45,418 nucleotides of DNA from Selaginella moellendorffii (GCF_000143415.4 NW_003314269.1:3457887-3503304); one strand, 5' to 3'. Counted from the stretch's first letter, positions 22,962 to 34,900 are shown. Numbers and translations: made by a program. Notes: generated by a model from the letters alone, not told the origin.

Positions 22962-23925
22962 TTCTGGAGGACACTCCTAAAACAGTATCGCACCAAGTTG
23001 AAATTCAGCACAGCCTATCACCCGCAAACAGGTAATGGGTATTAAGTCAAGATTGATGGCACTAACACTTCTTGACAGACGGACAAATAGAAAAGGTGAA
23101 TAGGCAGCTGGAGGATTATTTGCGATGCTATGTCTCGGGAGACCAGACCTATTGGGTAAGTCATTTGGGATTTGCGAAAATGTGTTATAACAACTCACCA
23201 CATTCGAGTATCGGGGTGAGTCCATGGGAAGTCATCAATGGGCAAACCATTGAAGGTCCTGTGGAACTCGGCGTGGCCGAGTATCATGGAGAGTTACCCA
23301 CAGTAGAGGCATTTACGGCGGAAAGACTCAACATTTGGAATCTAGTGAGGGATTCCTGGCTCAACAAAGGCAAACTAAGTACGCGAACTAGAAGTGCCGG
23401 GATGTAGAGTTCCAAGCTGTAGAGAAGGTGTGGCTGAACACCAAGAATCTCAGGCTACCAAGTGGGATCAGCCGGAAGCTGACCCAAAGGTAAAAATGCA
23501 TGTATTTCTGTAAATGAATTGATCTTGAGTTCCTTAAGCAGGTTCGCGGGGCCTTACAAGATTGAGGCCCGAATCAGTAAAGTGGCTTACCGTCTCTGAC
23601 TTCCTCAAGAGATGGGGAAGATGCATCCCGTGTTCCACGTGAACTTACTCAAGCCGTATTTTGAGGATCCGCTTTGCAAGGACCAAGTGAGACCTTTACC
23701 TGAGGTTATCCAAGGGGAAGAGGAATACGAAGTCAAGGCCATCCTCAATGCGCGCAAGAGCAAGTGACAAGGACGCGAGGTGAGAGAGTTCCATGTGAAG
23801 TGGAAAGGATTTCCACACTGCGAAGCAATATGGGAACTGGAGGAGAACCTAGCGAACGCGTGAGATCTAGTGGAGGAATTTCTGCAAGGCAGAACTCTAT
23901 GTATTTATGCAAAGTTCAATTAAAA
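22962..23925 (+). pseudogene. Gypsy/chromovirus integrase C-terminus plus chromodomain remnant
   Basis: The fragment starts inside the integrase catalytic core (KLKFSTAYHPQT, then DGQIEKVNRQLEDYL with the catalytic Glu). It continues through the integrase C-terminal module (VWLNTKNLRLPSG, FAGPYKIEARIS, HPVFHVNLLKPYF) to a chromodomain (EEYEVKAIL...FHVKWKGFPHCEAIWE). There are several stops and at least one frameshift near 23370. Two short GT-AG segments, 23032-23078 (47 nt) and 23490-23541 (52 nt), interrupt the homology precisely, and skipping them continues the protein match. Gag, protease, reverse transcriptase and RNase H are absent. Confidence 0.85.
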
Positions 23926-24326
23926 ATATCAATTTGAAAAATTGAGCAATGGCATATGTTGGGACCCGAATGCGCGCCGAAGGTAAGCTAATTAGCATGG
24001 GTTAGCTAGGTCGACCAGGCGTAGGGAACTACATCTGACTCCCTGCGGGGATGTCGAATCCGTAGACGTATTCTACGGAGGTTGGGTTCGAGTCCCAACC
24101 CCCTAGTAAAGCAAGGCTAGGTTCAAGTCCCGACCCTATACTAGGGCGTGGTGAGGTGAGGAGTATAGGGACACCTATATTCCGTTGTCATGGGCTCTTG
24201 GCCGGGGAGGCTAACTTAGGCACACCGCTAAGTGGGGGGATGCCCCCAGAGACATGGTCAACAAGTCGTAGGATAAAAAAGAGACGTTCGATGTGGGCAT
24301 TGAACTTCTTCTATGGGTGGTGGAGT
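23926..24326 (+). mobile_element. 3' part of the deleted chromovirus, with tRNA-like block
   Basis: The sequence lies between the chromodomain remnant and the right LTR. At 24052-24140 two B-box-like motifs (GGTTCGAGTCC and GGTTCAAGTCC) recur about 40 nt apart, the first within a good TTGGG/CCCAA stem. Counterparts exist at about 43060-43130 and, inverted, at about 30790-30880. The block is therefore part of a retroelement family and not a tRNA gene. The segment AAGTGGGGGGATGCCCCCA at 24230-24248 is the uninterrupted form of the 5S-LTR insertion site at 43405. Confidence 0.5.
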
Positions 24327-25242
24327 TGTAAGGAACCAACTCCCCGAGGTGTCGTAGGCTAAAGGATCCCCGAAAGCATGACCAAAATGATAAAGAGTTC
24401 ATCGGATGGGACTGAGTTTGAGATCGAGTCCAAGACCGACTCGGAGACCGAGTTCGAAATAGAGTCCGAAATTGAGTCTGAGGCCGACTCGGAGACCGAG
24501 TTTGAGACAGAGTCCGAGATCCGAAATCGGGTCCGAGACCGAGTCCGAGGTCGAGTCCAAGGTCGGGTCCGAGATCGGGTCCAAGATTGAGTCTGAGACC
24601 GAATCCGAAGTCGGATATGAGATTGAATCTGAGATTGAGCCAGAGACTGAGACCGAGTACTAATATGGGTCAAGGGGTGAAAGCCTAAAGCGTGCATCTC
24701 CCAAGGGGGGGGCTGTAGGGGGTTCCAAAAGTATAGTAGGGATAGTGAGGTCCAGGAATCAGTTTTGAAGGAACTCTTCAGTGGGGCTTCCAAACTGACT
24801 TGAGGTTGGGACTAGGATCGAGGGGATTTGGGTGGGAGTGAGCATGGACTTGGTTGGTGCTAGAGGCCATCCAAGGAAGTGCTCAAGAGCAGCTCCCACT
24901 CTCGAAAGGGAAACCGACTATGGTGCTCCCGGCTCATGTGGAGTGGTGCCCCACTTGAGTACCATGTGGCTCATTGGTCCTCACCCTTCCTAGGGGCTTG
25001 GACCTTCCTTTCGGGATGGAAGTGGGGGGGTAGAGGTACTCATACCGGGCCGTTAGGCCACGGTGTTTTGCCCTGGCGTCCCGAAGTAAGTGTTGCACGC
25101 GAGACTTGGGATTTAGAGGGTCCCATGATCAAGTCTTGTGGTACCAAGGGGTGTTAGGAACCTAGAGGCTTGGTGTGCTTGGCTACTTGTGCCTGCAGGG
25201 AGTGTAGCCGAACCTTAAGTTTAGTCTAACCCGGGGAGGGGG
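24327..25242 (+). mobile_element. Chromovirus-type LTR, right copy (about 916 bp)
   Basis: Direct repeat of 22011-22961, beginning TGTAAGGAAC, with the core TGAAAGCCTAAAGC at 24678-24691. By eye the copies differ by scattered substitutions and by length changes in the microsatellite and G tract, which implies an insertion that is not very recent. No polypurine tract precedes it. No 5-bp flanking duplication could be matched. Confidence 0.7.
24404..24662 (+). repeat. GAGTCC/GAGATC microsatellite array in the right LTR
   Basis: The same array as at 22086-22375, with one or more units fewer. It ends with the same ACTAATATGGGTCAAGGGG sequence. Confidence 0.85.
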
Positions 25243-25709
25243 ATTGGGAGAGATTTGGTAATTCGTGGATGGATGGCTAACACTCTGTTGTTCACGCAGT
25301 GAGTAGTTGAGACCAAGTAGGACCAAGTAGGAGCTGGTACCATAGGCGAGAACCTTGGTGAGGGAACTTAGCAAAAGCCAAAGCAGTGTTGGACGGATAA
25401 ACGAGGTAAGTTGGCAAATTGGAAAGGAAAAATTTGTGGCTTACAGTTACCCATTGATAGGACATTGCTGACAATGGCTTTATGTAGTCCTAGAAGAGAA
25501 TTGCTAAAAGGAGAAAGTGCAAAGCGTAACCTCATTACCATACAATGAGGTAAGTTTTTTACTTTCTTTACTAGGTGAATTCATGGGTGCAAAGATAGGG
25601 ACACACATGACAGTAGGTTCTATCTCTTGCTAATTGTGATGCCCATGAGTGTGGTATCAAAAAATCTTGTGGGAATGCACAATGCTCTTACTCATCCAAG
25701 TTGTAGCAT
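25243..25709. other. Unassigned region right of the chromovirus
   Basis: About 470 bp of moderate GC with no gene recognised. A short tandem GACCAAGTAG repeat occurs at about 25312-25331. Confidence 0.35.
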
Positions 25710-26930
25710 GAGGTGATAAATTATGTATATCTTCCAGATCAAAATCCAAAATTGGTAGAGATTTGCATTCTGTTGAATGGGTTTAGCAAGAGAGTAAATA
25801 TTTATTTTTAAGTGAATAAATTTATTTATAAGGCTTTATGAATAAAATAATCAACTTCACCCAAGCTTATTCTGTTTTATAATCTTTGAATATTTTAGGT
25901 CAAATTAAATTTTATAATTTAATATAATAGTATTCACAAATATAATAGGAAAACTATATTTTATACAGATGGCCTGTTTAGAAAACATATGGAACCTAAC
26001 AGGTTTGTTATGAGTGTGTCCAATTGTTAATATAACTGAATACTTTATTTTTAATGCTTTATGAGTAAAATAATCAACTTTACCAAAAATAAACCAACCC
26101 ACATTTGGTATATCAATCACCTAGTATTGGATTCCATATGTTTTAGTGATATCTAAACGGGGCATCTATGAAAAATATAGTTTTTTAATTATATTTATAA
26201 ATACTGCTAAATTAAAATATAAAAACAAATAAATTAAACAAATTTAATAATAAGAGTATATATTATATTTTTATATGTAGCCTTAGATATTTTCTAACTT
26301 CAAATATAATTTATTAGAACATAATACTATGGAATATAATATTTAAATTTATAGTTTCTATAATATATATTTATAAAAAAATTTGTTAGTAATTTATTTC
26401 TGGATGGATCTGGGTAGTAATATATTAATGTTTCTTCACATTTATTGTTTTATATTCTAAGAAAAATACATAATTTATTAATGTCTCATTAATAAAAAAT
26501 TTATTAATAATTATTCTTAGTAATTATTCTCTTTTGTTTGATAAAATTTTAAGGCAATTTTATCCTAAGTAAAATTTAATTGTTATATATTATATTATTA
26601 ATAATATAAATTTCATTTTTACTCTTTTTATTCAGGTATTTTTCTAAATATATATTTTTTTAAAATAATAATCTATATCTATAGTTTTTACTAATGAATT
26701 TTTATTCTTACTTATGCTTAGGTATTATCAAGTTTACAAGAGCAAAAATTATATATAAAATCCTTGATTTTTCTGGCATTTGTTAGGCATAATTCCCTCA
26801 AGTCTTCTTTCAAAGTGGAATACAATATTTATTGTTTTGATACTATTCCAATTTAATTTTTAAAATAGCAAAATTATGGTAATCAAAATAGTATTTTGCT
26901 AACTGAGCAGCATATGCTGGGCAATAGCTA
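25710..26930 (+). repeat. AT-rich dispersed repeat, copy 3
   Basis: Homologous to 9375-10773 and 15165-16337 but more diverged and with unrelated flanks, which shows that the family is dispersed. It ends with the palindrome CAGCATATGCTG (26907-26918), then CTAG at 26927-26930 followed by T. Similarity to the other copies stops just there. No coding potential is seen. Confidence 0.6.
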
Positions 26931-27034
26931 GTATTTTGATAAGGTTTTGTCTTGGCCAATAGCTGTCTAGCACAATTTACATGCCTATTGGCTCTTCCTG
27001 CCTTGGTCAAAGCTTTGGATATATCATTACTTAG

Positions 27035-27319
27035 CAAATAATTGGAAGTGAAGAAGGTTATGTAGCTGATGTCAATGGTGTTTTCCCCAGTGATGAAGGT
27101 GTTGACAAAGAAGATGCCTTGTGTGGGCATAGTGAAAAGTTGGCTATTGCATGCGCCTTAATCAACTCCAAGCCTGGGACAACTATAAAAATCGTGAAGA
27201 AACTTAGGGTTTGTGATGATTGTCATAATGCTACTGCCAGAATCTCTGAGGTTGAGGGTAGAGAAATTGTGTGCAGGGATGCTAGATGTCTTCAGAAATG
27301 GCATTTGCTCATGCAATGA
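27035..27319 (+). pseudogene. PPR protein DYW-domain fragment
   Basis: One frame encodes EEGYVADVNGVFP, then HSEKLAIACALINSKPG, KIVKKLRVCDDCHNA and EGREIVCRDARC. These are successive conserved blocks of the DYW deaminase domain of plant PPR editing factors: HSEKLAIA includes the zinc-binding His and catalytic Glu, and CDDCH the zinc-binding Cys pair. The usual ending after the RD block, which includes the terminal Asp-Tyr-Trp, is replaced by unrelated residues and a stop at 27317-27319. No PPR repeats precede it, since a stop lies at 27032. It is a gene fragment; function is unlikely. Confidence 0.8.
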
Positions 27320-28956
27320 TTATTTTTGATCATGATCACAGATTTACCTGATCTGTGAAGCAAATATTTCATCTCCATTTTGCATTCTATCTTTGTTTTC
27401 TAATATGATATTACTGTTTCAAGTTGCAAATGTGTTGGCTGGCGAGGGCTTCTGAGTATTCTCTAGTGATTTTGCTTGGCATGCAAAGCGGGGCACACTG
27501 CTTCGATAAGCAGTGTCCTCCAGTCTTCCATGTCATCGCTGCTGTGACTGTGGTGCTTGGGGAAGAAAAGAAGATGGCATGAGACATGGTTTCTGTCCCT
27601 GTCTTGCAGAGCAGGCAGCATCCTGCCTCCCTGGGTGTCCATCTTCACACGAGTTCAATGTGTAATGAGTGTGCCTACTTATCAGAAGTCGGTAAACTAA
27701 TAAAGACCACTTGACTGTCCCCAAATTTTTCTTGCCGAGAGGCACAGGCTCCTTTTCCATCATGCCAGCTTGACTGAAAACTTTTCAAGTGCTTATAGAA
27801 CTAGAGAGCCTGCTTGGATCTCTCATATGCTGCACAAGAATTTTCCACTCAATCTTTGTAGGATGCCCCAGCTAGGAATAGGTAAGATCTTTCTGTTCTT
27901 GCAAAAGAAATTCAATTTTCAGGTTCTGTGCTGGGTTTCAACATGCAACAAGTTGGCTCTCAAAATGGTAGCCATACTGCCATGGCAGGGCGGGCACAAT
28001 TGAAGGCATTCATTTTACCAGCAGTGGATGACTTTGAACTCTTGATTTTAAGCAAACACCTCTGGGTCAGCTCTGAGATCAATGCTGTCTCAGCCATAGT
28101 CACTGGAGTAGTTCCCAGTGAGAAATTTTTCATGTCTCTTTCTACAACTACAATTCTCTTATATAAAACACTGTAAAAGAATTGGAGTTGTGCTTCAAGC
28201 TATCACTATATGGATCAATGACCCACTAATTCACAAAGGTTAAGGAAAAGCCACTTAAGGACGTTGAGGAGTCTCTGCTAGTAGCTAAATTTGGGTGTTT
28301 TACATGTTTGCTTCACATATGTGTCCTTTATATGATGTCAATAACAACACATTAAGAGCATGGTGTTGTGCTAGAAATCTGGATGCTGGATGGCTTCTTT
28401 TGAATTTTTTTACCCATAAAACTCTTGGCCAATGTATTTGTCTTTTCACTCAAATTTAAAGTTTTTCGAGAACTTTGCCTTGCCAACCCACCAGCATTTT
28501 GCTGGGAAATTTCTAGTAAGTATATATGGCCATGCTAAAAGAGTTAGTATATTTAATTTTAAAATTTTTAGTTCAAACTTAAAATTATATGTAAAGTCCA
28601 GATGTACAATTACAATGTCTTATAATATTATTAGTATTATGGAATTTTAGTAATTATTGAATTCAGACCACTCACTTCTATATATAAACTAGGGATATAC
28701 ACATTTCTATATTTTCCATACACTCATATTGGTGGAGGATTGTCTTTGAGGAGTGCTTAAATTTATGCTTTTGGTTTAAATCTAATTTTTCCATTGTTTA
28801 AAACTTTTATTGTCTTATAATATTATTTTATTTCTCCTCTTTTATTTTCTTCTTTTTATTTATCTTTATGGTAGAGCAGCAACCTCCTCATCTTTTGACT
28901 TTGGAGTAGAAATTAGTGCAATAGCTAGATGTTATGTAATTGCAATAATTAGACTC
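27320..28956. other. Unassigned region with exon-like patches
   Basis: Coding-like composition appears at 27460-27770 and 27840-28176. A plausible GT-AG pair at about 27882-27922 would join a short upstream frame to one reading SVLGFNMQQVGSQNGSH at about 27922-27975. I recognise no family in either patch, and 28200-28956 is AT-rich. The segment 28600-28735 resembles part of 9570-9720, suggesting another piece of the AT-rich repeat or its flank. Confidence 0.35.
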
Positions 28957-31592
28957 AATGTAAGCGACAAAATTTTCCATTTTATTTTATTTATTTAACC
29001 GCACTTTTGACCACTTGGAGTGCATTTGGGCACTCAATCTCAAACTCCATCTTGGGTCCTTCTCGAACTCTATATTGGACTCTTTCTTGGACTCTATCAT
29101 GGACTTTTTTTCAAACTCCATCTCAGGTCCATCTTGGGTCCATTTTAGACTCAGTCTCAACACTTCTATATGTTATATGTTAGTCCTTTTATGTCCCTTT
29201 TCTAGAGGCTCACTTATTGATTATTTCATTCTCGTTCATTGAGCACTTCATTGGGAGTTCTATTCCCACTTTTGATTTTTCGAGTTAAAGATTTTCTTCC
29301 AAACATGTTACACTCATTTAGCTTTTGCCTCAGTCACTACTATATGGCACCCTCTTGGCTCCACTTTGGGGCTTAGAGATTTGTGTTTTATAACTCCACC
29401 ACCCATAGATAAATTTTGATGTCCTCATTGAATGATAAACCATTTCATAAAGTAACCCTATTATAGATTACCATTTTCCTTAGCACCAAGACAATATTCG
29501 TCAATGGTTCAACATTGAAGGCTCACCATGCCTTTCCCATCCTCTAAGGAGCATAGTCTCTCTAACTTAAAATCTTATTAAATCATATATAATGGTTCTT
29601 TCCCTTTGTTAATTTAGTTCTCACTAAATATATTAGAGATACTTTCTTTATCTTGAGTAGTCCTGGCCTAACCATCATACTTTGGAACTATGATATTGAC
29701 TTTTTGAGTCAATTTCCTTAATGTTTTCAACACTTTGACTTGCATATATTGTGCAAACTTCACTTCCCCATCTTAAAAAGTCCTTCAATTGAGGGCACTA
29801 TCATCCTCTCTTTTATTTCGTGCCTCTCTAAGCACTAAGTTCCACTTATCCATAATTTCTATTAGGGTTATCCATAACTTTATTATTTGGCTATATCTCT
29901 TGGAGTTTTCACCTCCACCACATTAGAGCACTTGAGAAATCCATCTTTAGAAATATATTTATTTTCTCACAATCCGTTGGCATCCACCATATGGGTGTTC
30001 TTCGCCTAATTTTTAGTTTGGATTCCTTCCAATAATTTTCAAAGCCCATTCTTGGCCACTAGTCTTTTGCTTTTATCCTTTGATTATTGCACCAAGTAAC
30101 ATAGAATCATTATTTCCATCCTTAAGCTATCTTTTCAGTTCTATAGTAAAATTTTTTGTTTGCTAAATTCAAAGAGTGTTCACCTTTATTAAGTCTCTCT
30201 AGCACTTTTTATTGTGGGCTCTAACTATAGCCTAACGTTGCAACTCTCTTATAAATCCTTTCTTAGAGACTATTTTCTTGGATTCACAATACTATTGCAT
30301 TACCACAACTTATTTCCCTTAAGTGTCTTTCCCACTTGGTCACCTTAACTAAGTCACACTATACCATTTCTTCAAATCACTATTTTAAACTAGAAACACC
30401 ATTCTTTAACCCATTAAAGAGCTTTATCTTTGACTATCAGCCATGGAATCACCTAGTGATCCCATATAGACAACTTAATAAATTTACCAATAGATATTAA
30501 ATTTATAAGACCTTTAAAATGTTGATGATGACCTTGGAGGCATCCTCCATACTTGGTGGTGTGCCCAAACTAACCCTTCCAGCCAAAGGTCCATAGCAAT
30601 TGAGATTGGGTGTCTCTATCTCATTCACCACATTCTTAATACACTTGCACTAAAGTAAGTTAGATATATCAAGTTTTCACACTAAATATTTTAACTATGT
30701 ATCATAACTCTAGAGCATCCCCTGTTTAACAATATGCCTAAGCTAGCCTTTTTACTGAGAGTCCATGAGTATAAAAATGAGTATCGTTATATTCCAAATT
30801 ATCACCACACCCTAGTAGGTTAGGATTTAAATTGAAGAACTAGAGGGTTGGGACTTAAACTAACTTCCATATATGCATTTACAAATAACATTACTCAAGA
30901 TGCCTGAATTGACTCCTCATGTTGGTGCACCAACTTAATTCAATATGTGCTAAGGATCACCATTTAGGAATTTAGTTCCTCCGAGCTTCCTAATCCTCTC
31001 ACTTGACAAGCTAACCTGTCTTTGATTATGGTTGGACTCCCCCATGCTGGGCTCTATTGGCCACACTTTTGAAATTATCACCTTCAACTAGGGTCTTCAT
31101 TCCTCCAACTTGCTAATCCCACTTAGCAAGTCATCAAACTAATGTAACATGATTCTTTGCATAAATGTGAAATTTTTAAAACACCACTTTTCTTTAAAAC
31201 CCTTTTTTTAAACCTTGGGGGAACCCCCCCCCCCCCCCCCCCCAATCTTGATAGCATTGCCTCATGACAAATTTTAAGACTATGCTTTTGCTATGCCACT
31301 TTAATTTTGCACAATCCCATGAACTATTTATATTTGTCTTTCTAGATACCAACTTACCTAGAATTATTTTTGGGAATATTGAAGAGACTTTATCCCTTAA
31401 TTTTTTAAGGCTTCTTTTTTTGCAAACTTTTTAATTGCCATATTTTTTAATATAAATGATTTCATACTTTATACTCTCCATGGCAACATAGTTGCTAGTA
31501 GCAACACCTTTGAGCACCACTTTATTCACCACTCATAATTTATATAACCATTCTTGGCCATGCCCTTTAATTTCTATGATTTGGTTCTATCC
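28957..31592 (-). mobile_element. Left arm of decayed inverted repeat (degenerate Gypsy debris)
   Basis: Read on the minus strand, this arm matches 42400-45180 on the plus strand at several checked points: 29690-29830 with 44320-44480, 30300-30500 with 43640-43830, 30900-31060 with 42860-43030, and 31560-31592 with about 42400-42440. A degenerate GAGTCC-type array lies at 29030-29170 in minus orientation, marking an LTR of the same broad type as 22011-22961. No open frame is retained. The base composition suggests long methylation-type decay. Confidence 0.7.
31224..31243 (+). repeat. C20 homopolymer
   Basis: Twenty C residues in a row (G20 on the element's own strand). The matching place in the right arm (about 42745) has no such run, so the tract expanded after the copies separated. 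Confidence 0.9.
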
Positions 31593-31754
31593 TGTAGCGC
31601 ATGTGATCATAGGATGAGATTTGGATATACTGTTACCATGGATCTTTAGAACCTTGGGGGATAAATGGGGATAAAATAACTACTAAGGGCTCTCTCATCA
31701 AGCAATTGCCCCTTTTTCAGTTGGCTTAAAAGGAGAGAATTAAGGTGCGTTATA
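31593..31754 (+). mobile_element. Short 162-bp LTR, copy 1 (5' end of composite element)
   Basis: Begins TGTAGCGCATGTG and ends just before a primer-binding site. It is the same length as, and highly similar to, 38087-38248. It is preceded by TATCC (31588-31592), which recurs after the third copy at 38733-38737. The terminal inverted repeat TGTAGCGCAT / ATGCGCTACA is perfect in copy 2 and partly eroded here. Confidence 0.8.
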
Positions 31755-31756
31755 TT

Positions 31757-31768
31757 TGGTATCAGAGG
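31757..31768 (+). promoter_or_regulatory. Primer-binding site complementary to initiator tRNA-Met
   Basis: TGGTATCAGAGG follows the LTR after two bases. The plant Gypsy/Copia consensus TGGTATCAGAGC pairs with the 3' end of initiator tRNA-Met for minus-strand priming. Confidence 0.75.
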
Positions 31769-31947
31769 GCAATTGTCTCAGCGATTCCTATCCAACTTTT
31801 GTCGGATTTTCTGACTCAAGTTGCATACGCAGAGACTTTTCTAGTAAATCTGAAGCGACTTGTGTAGGATTAGTTGGATAGTACCATTCGGTAAGAACGT
31901 TGTATGCATGTTCAATTACTGATAGAGGCATGCATGCAGCTAGTAGG

Positions 31948-34900
31948 ATGGTGAAGAGGAACCATGCTGATGATGCTGAAACCTCTAGACGGGTGAATTG
32001 AGAGGAGGAAACTCCTGCTAGAGATGCTGCGGAAGAGGCTGAGGCCGAGCCGGAAGAGGAAGAGCCAGATGCTGTGGTGTTGTAACGTACGGCTCAAGAA
32101 GTCGAGATCGAGAATTTGCAAAGGGAGATTCGCAAATTGAAGAAGGAGAACAAGAAGAGGAAGAAAGAAGCTGAGGCAGCTAAACTAGCTAAGCCTAAGC
32201 AACCGGACTTCTCTTCAAGTTCTGAGGACGATGAAGTTCTGCAGCCGCCCCCGGTTGCACGAGTTTCAAAATTCAAGCCTCCGAAACCACCCAACTTTAG
32301 AGGCATGCGGGACTATCAAGTTTTGGAGGACTGGGTCTACAATATGGAAAATTATTTCATAGTGGCAGACGTAGATGATCATACAAAAGTTATGTGCGCG
32401 CAATCCTTTCTCACTGATCATGCCAAAACTTGGTGGTGCTAGGTGTGTGCTGCAAAAGGGCAGACTAGAAGTTGGACCAAGATGCGGTCTCGTATCCATA
32501 AGGAATACTTGCCGGATGATCTTGGTCTGAGACTTCGTGCGGAGCTGCGATAGTTAAAGCAATGAGGGGATCTCATGCATTACGTTAATGCGTTTGCTCA
32601 GAAGTGCATTATGATTGCAAATATGAGTGACGAAGATGCTCAGAGTTATTTTTTGGAGGGTTTAAGTTCACTTTCTCGCAATGAGATTTTGAAGTTTAAG
32701 CCAAAGACGTACCTGGAGTGTAAGGAGGCAGCACAGAAAGTTGCCTTTAGTCACTCGCTCATGGAACAATATCAGCAATTGTATGTTGGTAACTCAGATA
32801 AGAATAAAAATTCTGAGAATAAACAAGGTGATCGGAAACAGAGGGTGGAAAGCAGGTTTTGCCCTGGAGGCTCACAAGCAACGGTTAACAAAGGTGGTGG
32901 TGGTTGGAGACCACCAGCAGCTTCTTCTGGTCCTAGGCCCTCTGTTCCTCCTCCTGGTGGGTACAAGCAGCAGAACCTGCAAAACTTGCTCCTAGCGGAA
33001 CGGGTAGTGTAGGTCATTGCTTCCATTGTGGAGAGTTGGGAGATAGGTCCTCGGAATGTCCCAACAAGCATAAGACAAGGTCTCGAGTTAATGTCATGAG
33101 GGAAGATGGTGGTGGTGAAGCTGAAGGGGTTGACGAGTTGGTTAATGCAGACTATGAGGAAGAAGAGGTGAGTAACTTTCGTTGCTTTCCTCAAGTTTTT
33201 CTTGCAGTCAATGCAAACACTGATCCGTTGATGTATCTAGTAGGCTTTATCCATGGATACCGAATCCGAATGATGATTGACACAGGAGCTATGCACAGCG
33301 TGATATCTGAAGACTTAGTTAAATTGTTAGGATTGAATGCTGAGCAAATATTGCCTATGCACTTCCAATTTGCGGAAGGTGGGCAAGTAGCCAGAAAGTT
33401 TGTGAGTGATGTTCCAATAAAGATATCCAAGTGGAAAGAAAGAGTGGACTTGGTAGTGTTGAAGATACCAGATTTTCAGATGGTGTTTGGTACGGATTTC
33501 TTCAACAAGTATATCAAAGGGATTTATGGTGCTAGACAAAGTTGCATCACGTTGAAGTCAAAAGGACGTCCTGATGTATCCTTTCAATTGCAAAAGCGTT
33601 CCTCAAAGGATTGGGATGCAAAGTTCCTGACTACGAGAGCCGCTCAAAAAGCAGCTAAGAAGGGATGTCGGACGTTTTGGGTTCAAGTGATGGAAGCTGA
33701 GAGTGTTAGTGACTCAGTTCGAATCAGCAACGGGGTTGATCTTGTACCAAAGAAGATATTGGAGTTGTTGGCGAGGAATCAGGATATCTTTCCAAAGGAT
33801 TTGCCGCCAAGGTTACCTCCTAGCCGTGAGGTTGATCATCAGATTGAGGTTATTCCGAGTTCTAAACCACCTTCGAAAGCTTCATATCGGTTGAACATCA
33901 AGGAGATGGCTGAACTCAAGAAGCAACTCACGGAGCTTCTTGATAAAGGTCATATCCGACCAAGCAAGTCACCTTATGGAGCGCTGGTCCTTTTTGTTAT
34001 GAAAAAGGATGGAACCATGAGGATGTGTATTGACTATCGGGCACTCAACAAGATCACAGTTAAAAATAGTCCTTTGCCTCGCATTGATGACTTGTTTGAC
34101 CAACTCTTAAAGGCTAAGTATTTTACGCGACTTGATTTGCGGTCCGGGTATCATTAGATACGGATGGCAGATTAGGATGTGGAGAAGACAGCCTTTAAGA
34201 CTCGGTATGGATCTTATGAGTTCCTTGTCATGCCATTCGGGTTATGCAATGCTCCGGCAATGTTCAGCACTATGATGGATAGAATATTCGGAGATTATTT
34301 GGATACATTTGTTGTCCTATATATCAACGATGTTCTAGTCTTTAGCGAAACATTGGAGGATCATTTGAAACACTTGGAGCTGGTGTTTCAGAAGTTGTGT
34401 GAACACAAACTGTATGTTAAGGAAAGTAAATGCGCTTTTGGACAATTGCACGTAAACTTTCTTGGACATATAGTTGGTGGTGGCATGATTGACGTTGATC
34501 CAAAGAAGGTGGAAGCAGTGAAGTCCTGGGAAGTTCTGACCACTGTATCAGATGTTCGTTCCTTTCTCAGTTTGGTGGGATACTATCGCAAGTTTGTCCG
34601 TAATTTTGCAAGAATTGCTCTTCCGTTGACTGAGTTGACGAAGAGTAGTATTCTGTTTCACTGGACACCAGCTTATCAGCGTGCTTTTGTACGGTTGAAG
34701 GAGATTTTGACTACGGTTCCTGTTCTCAGGATCCCAGATCTTGATAAACCCTTCAAAGTGCATTGTGATGCATCTGGTTATGCTATTGGTGCTGTGTTAC
34801 AGCAAGATTGTGACAAAGCGGTTGGTGTTACGCTAAGGCAACATGGTTGTCCCATTGCATTCTATTCCAAGAAATTGGATGAGACCCAACGAAGATGGCC

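Noticed and set aside
24052-24110. Possible tRNA (anticodon-arm-like GTA loop plus a T-arm)
   Set aside because: The position before the anticodon is C instead of T, no acceptor or D-arm pairing was found, and the block recurs in degenerate form in other retroelement copies.
27463-27763. Minus-strand frames of 61-76 codons
   Set aside because: No recognisable family; composition alone is not enough to call a gene.
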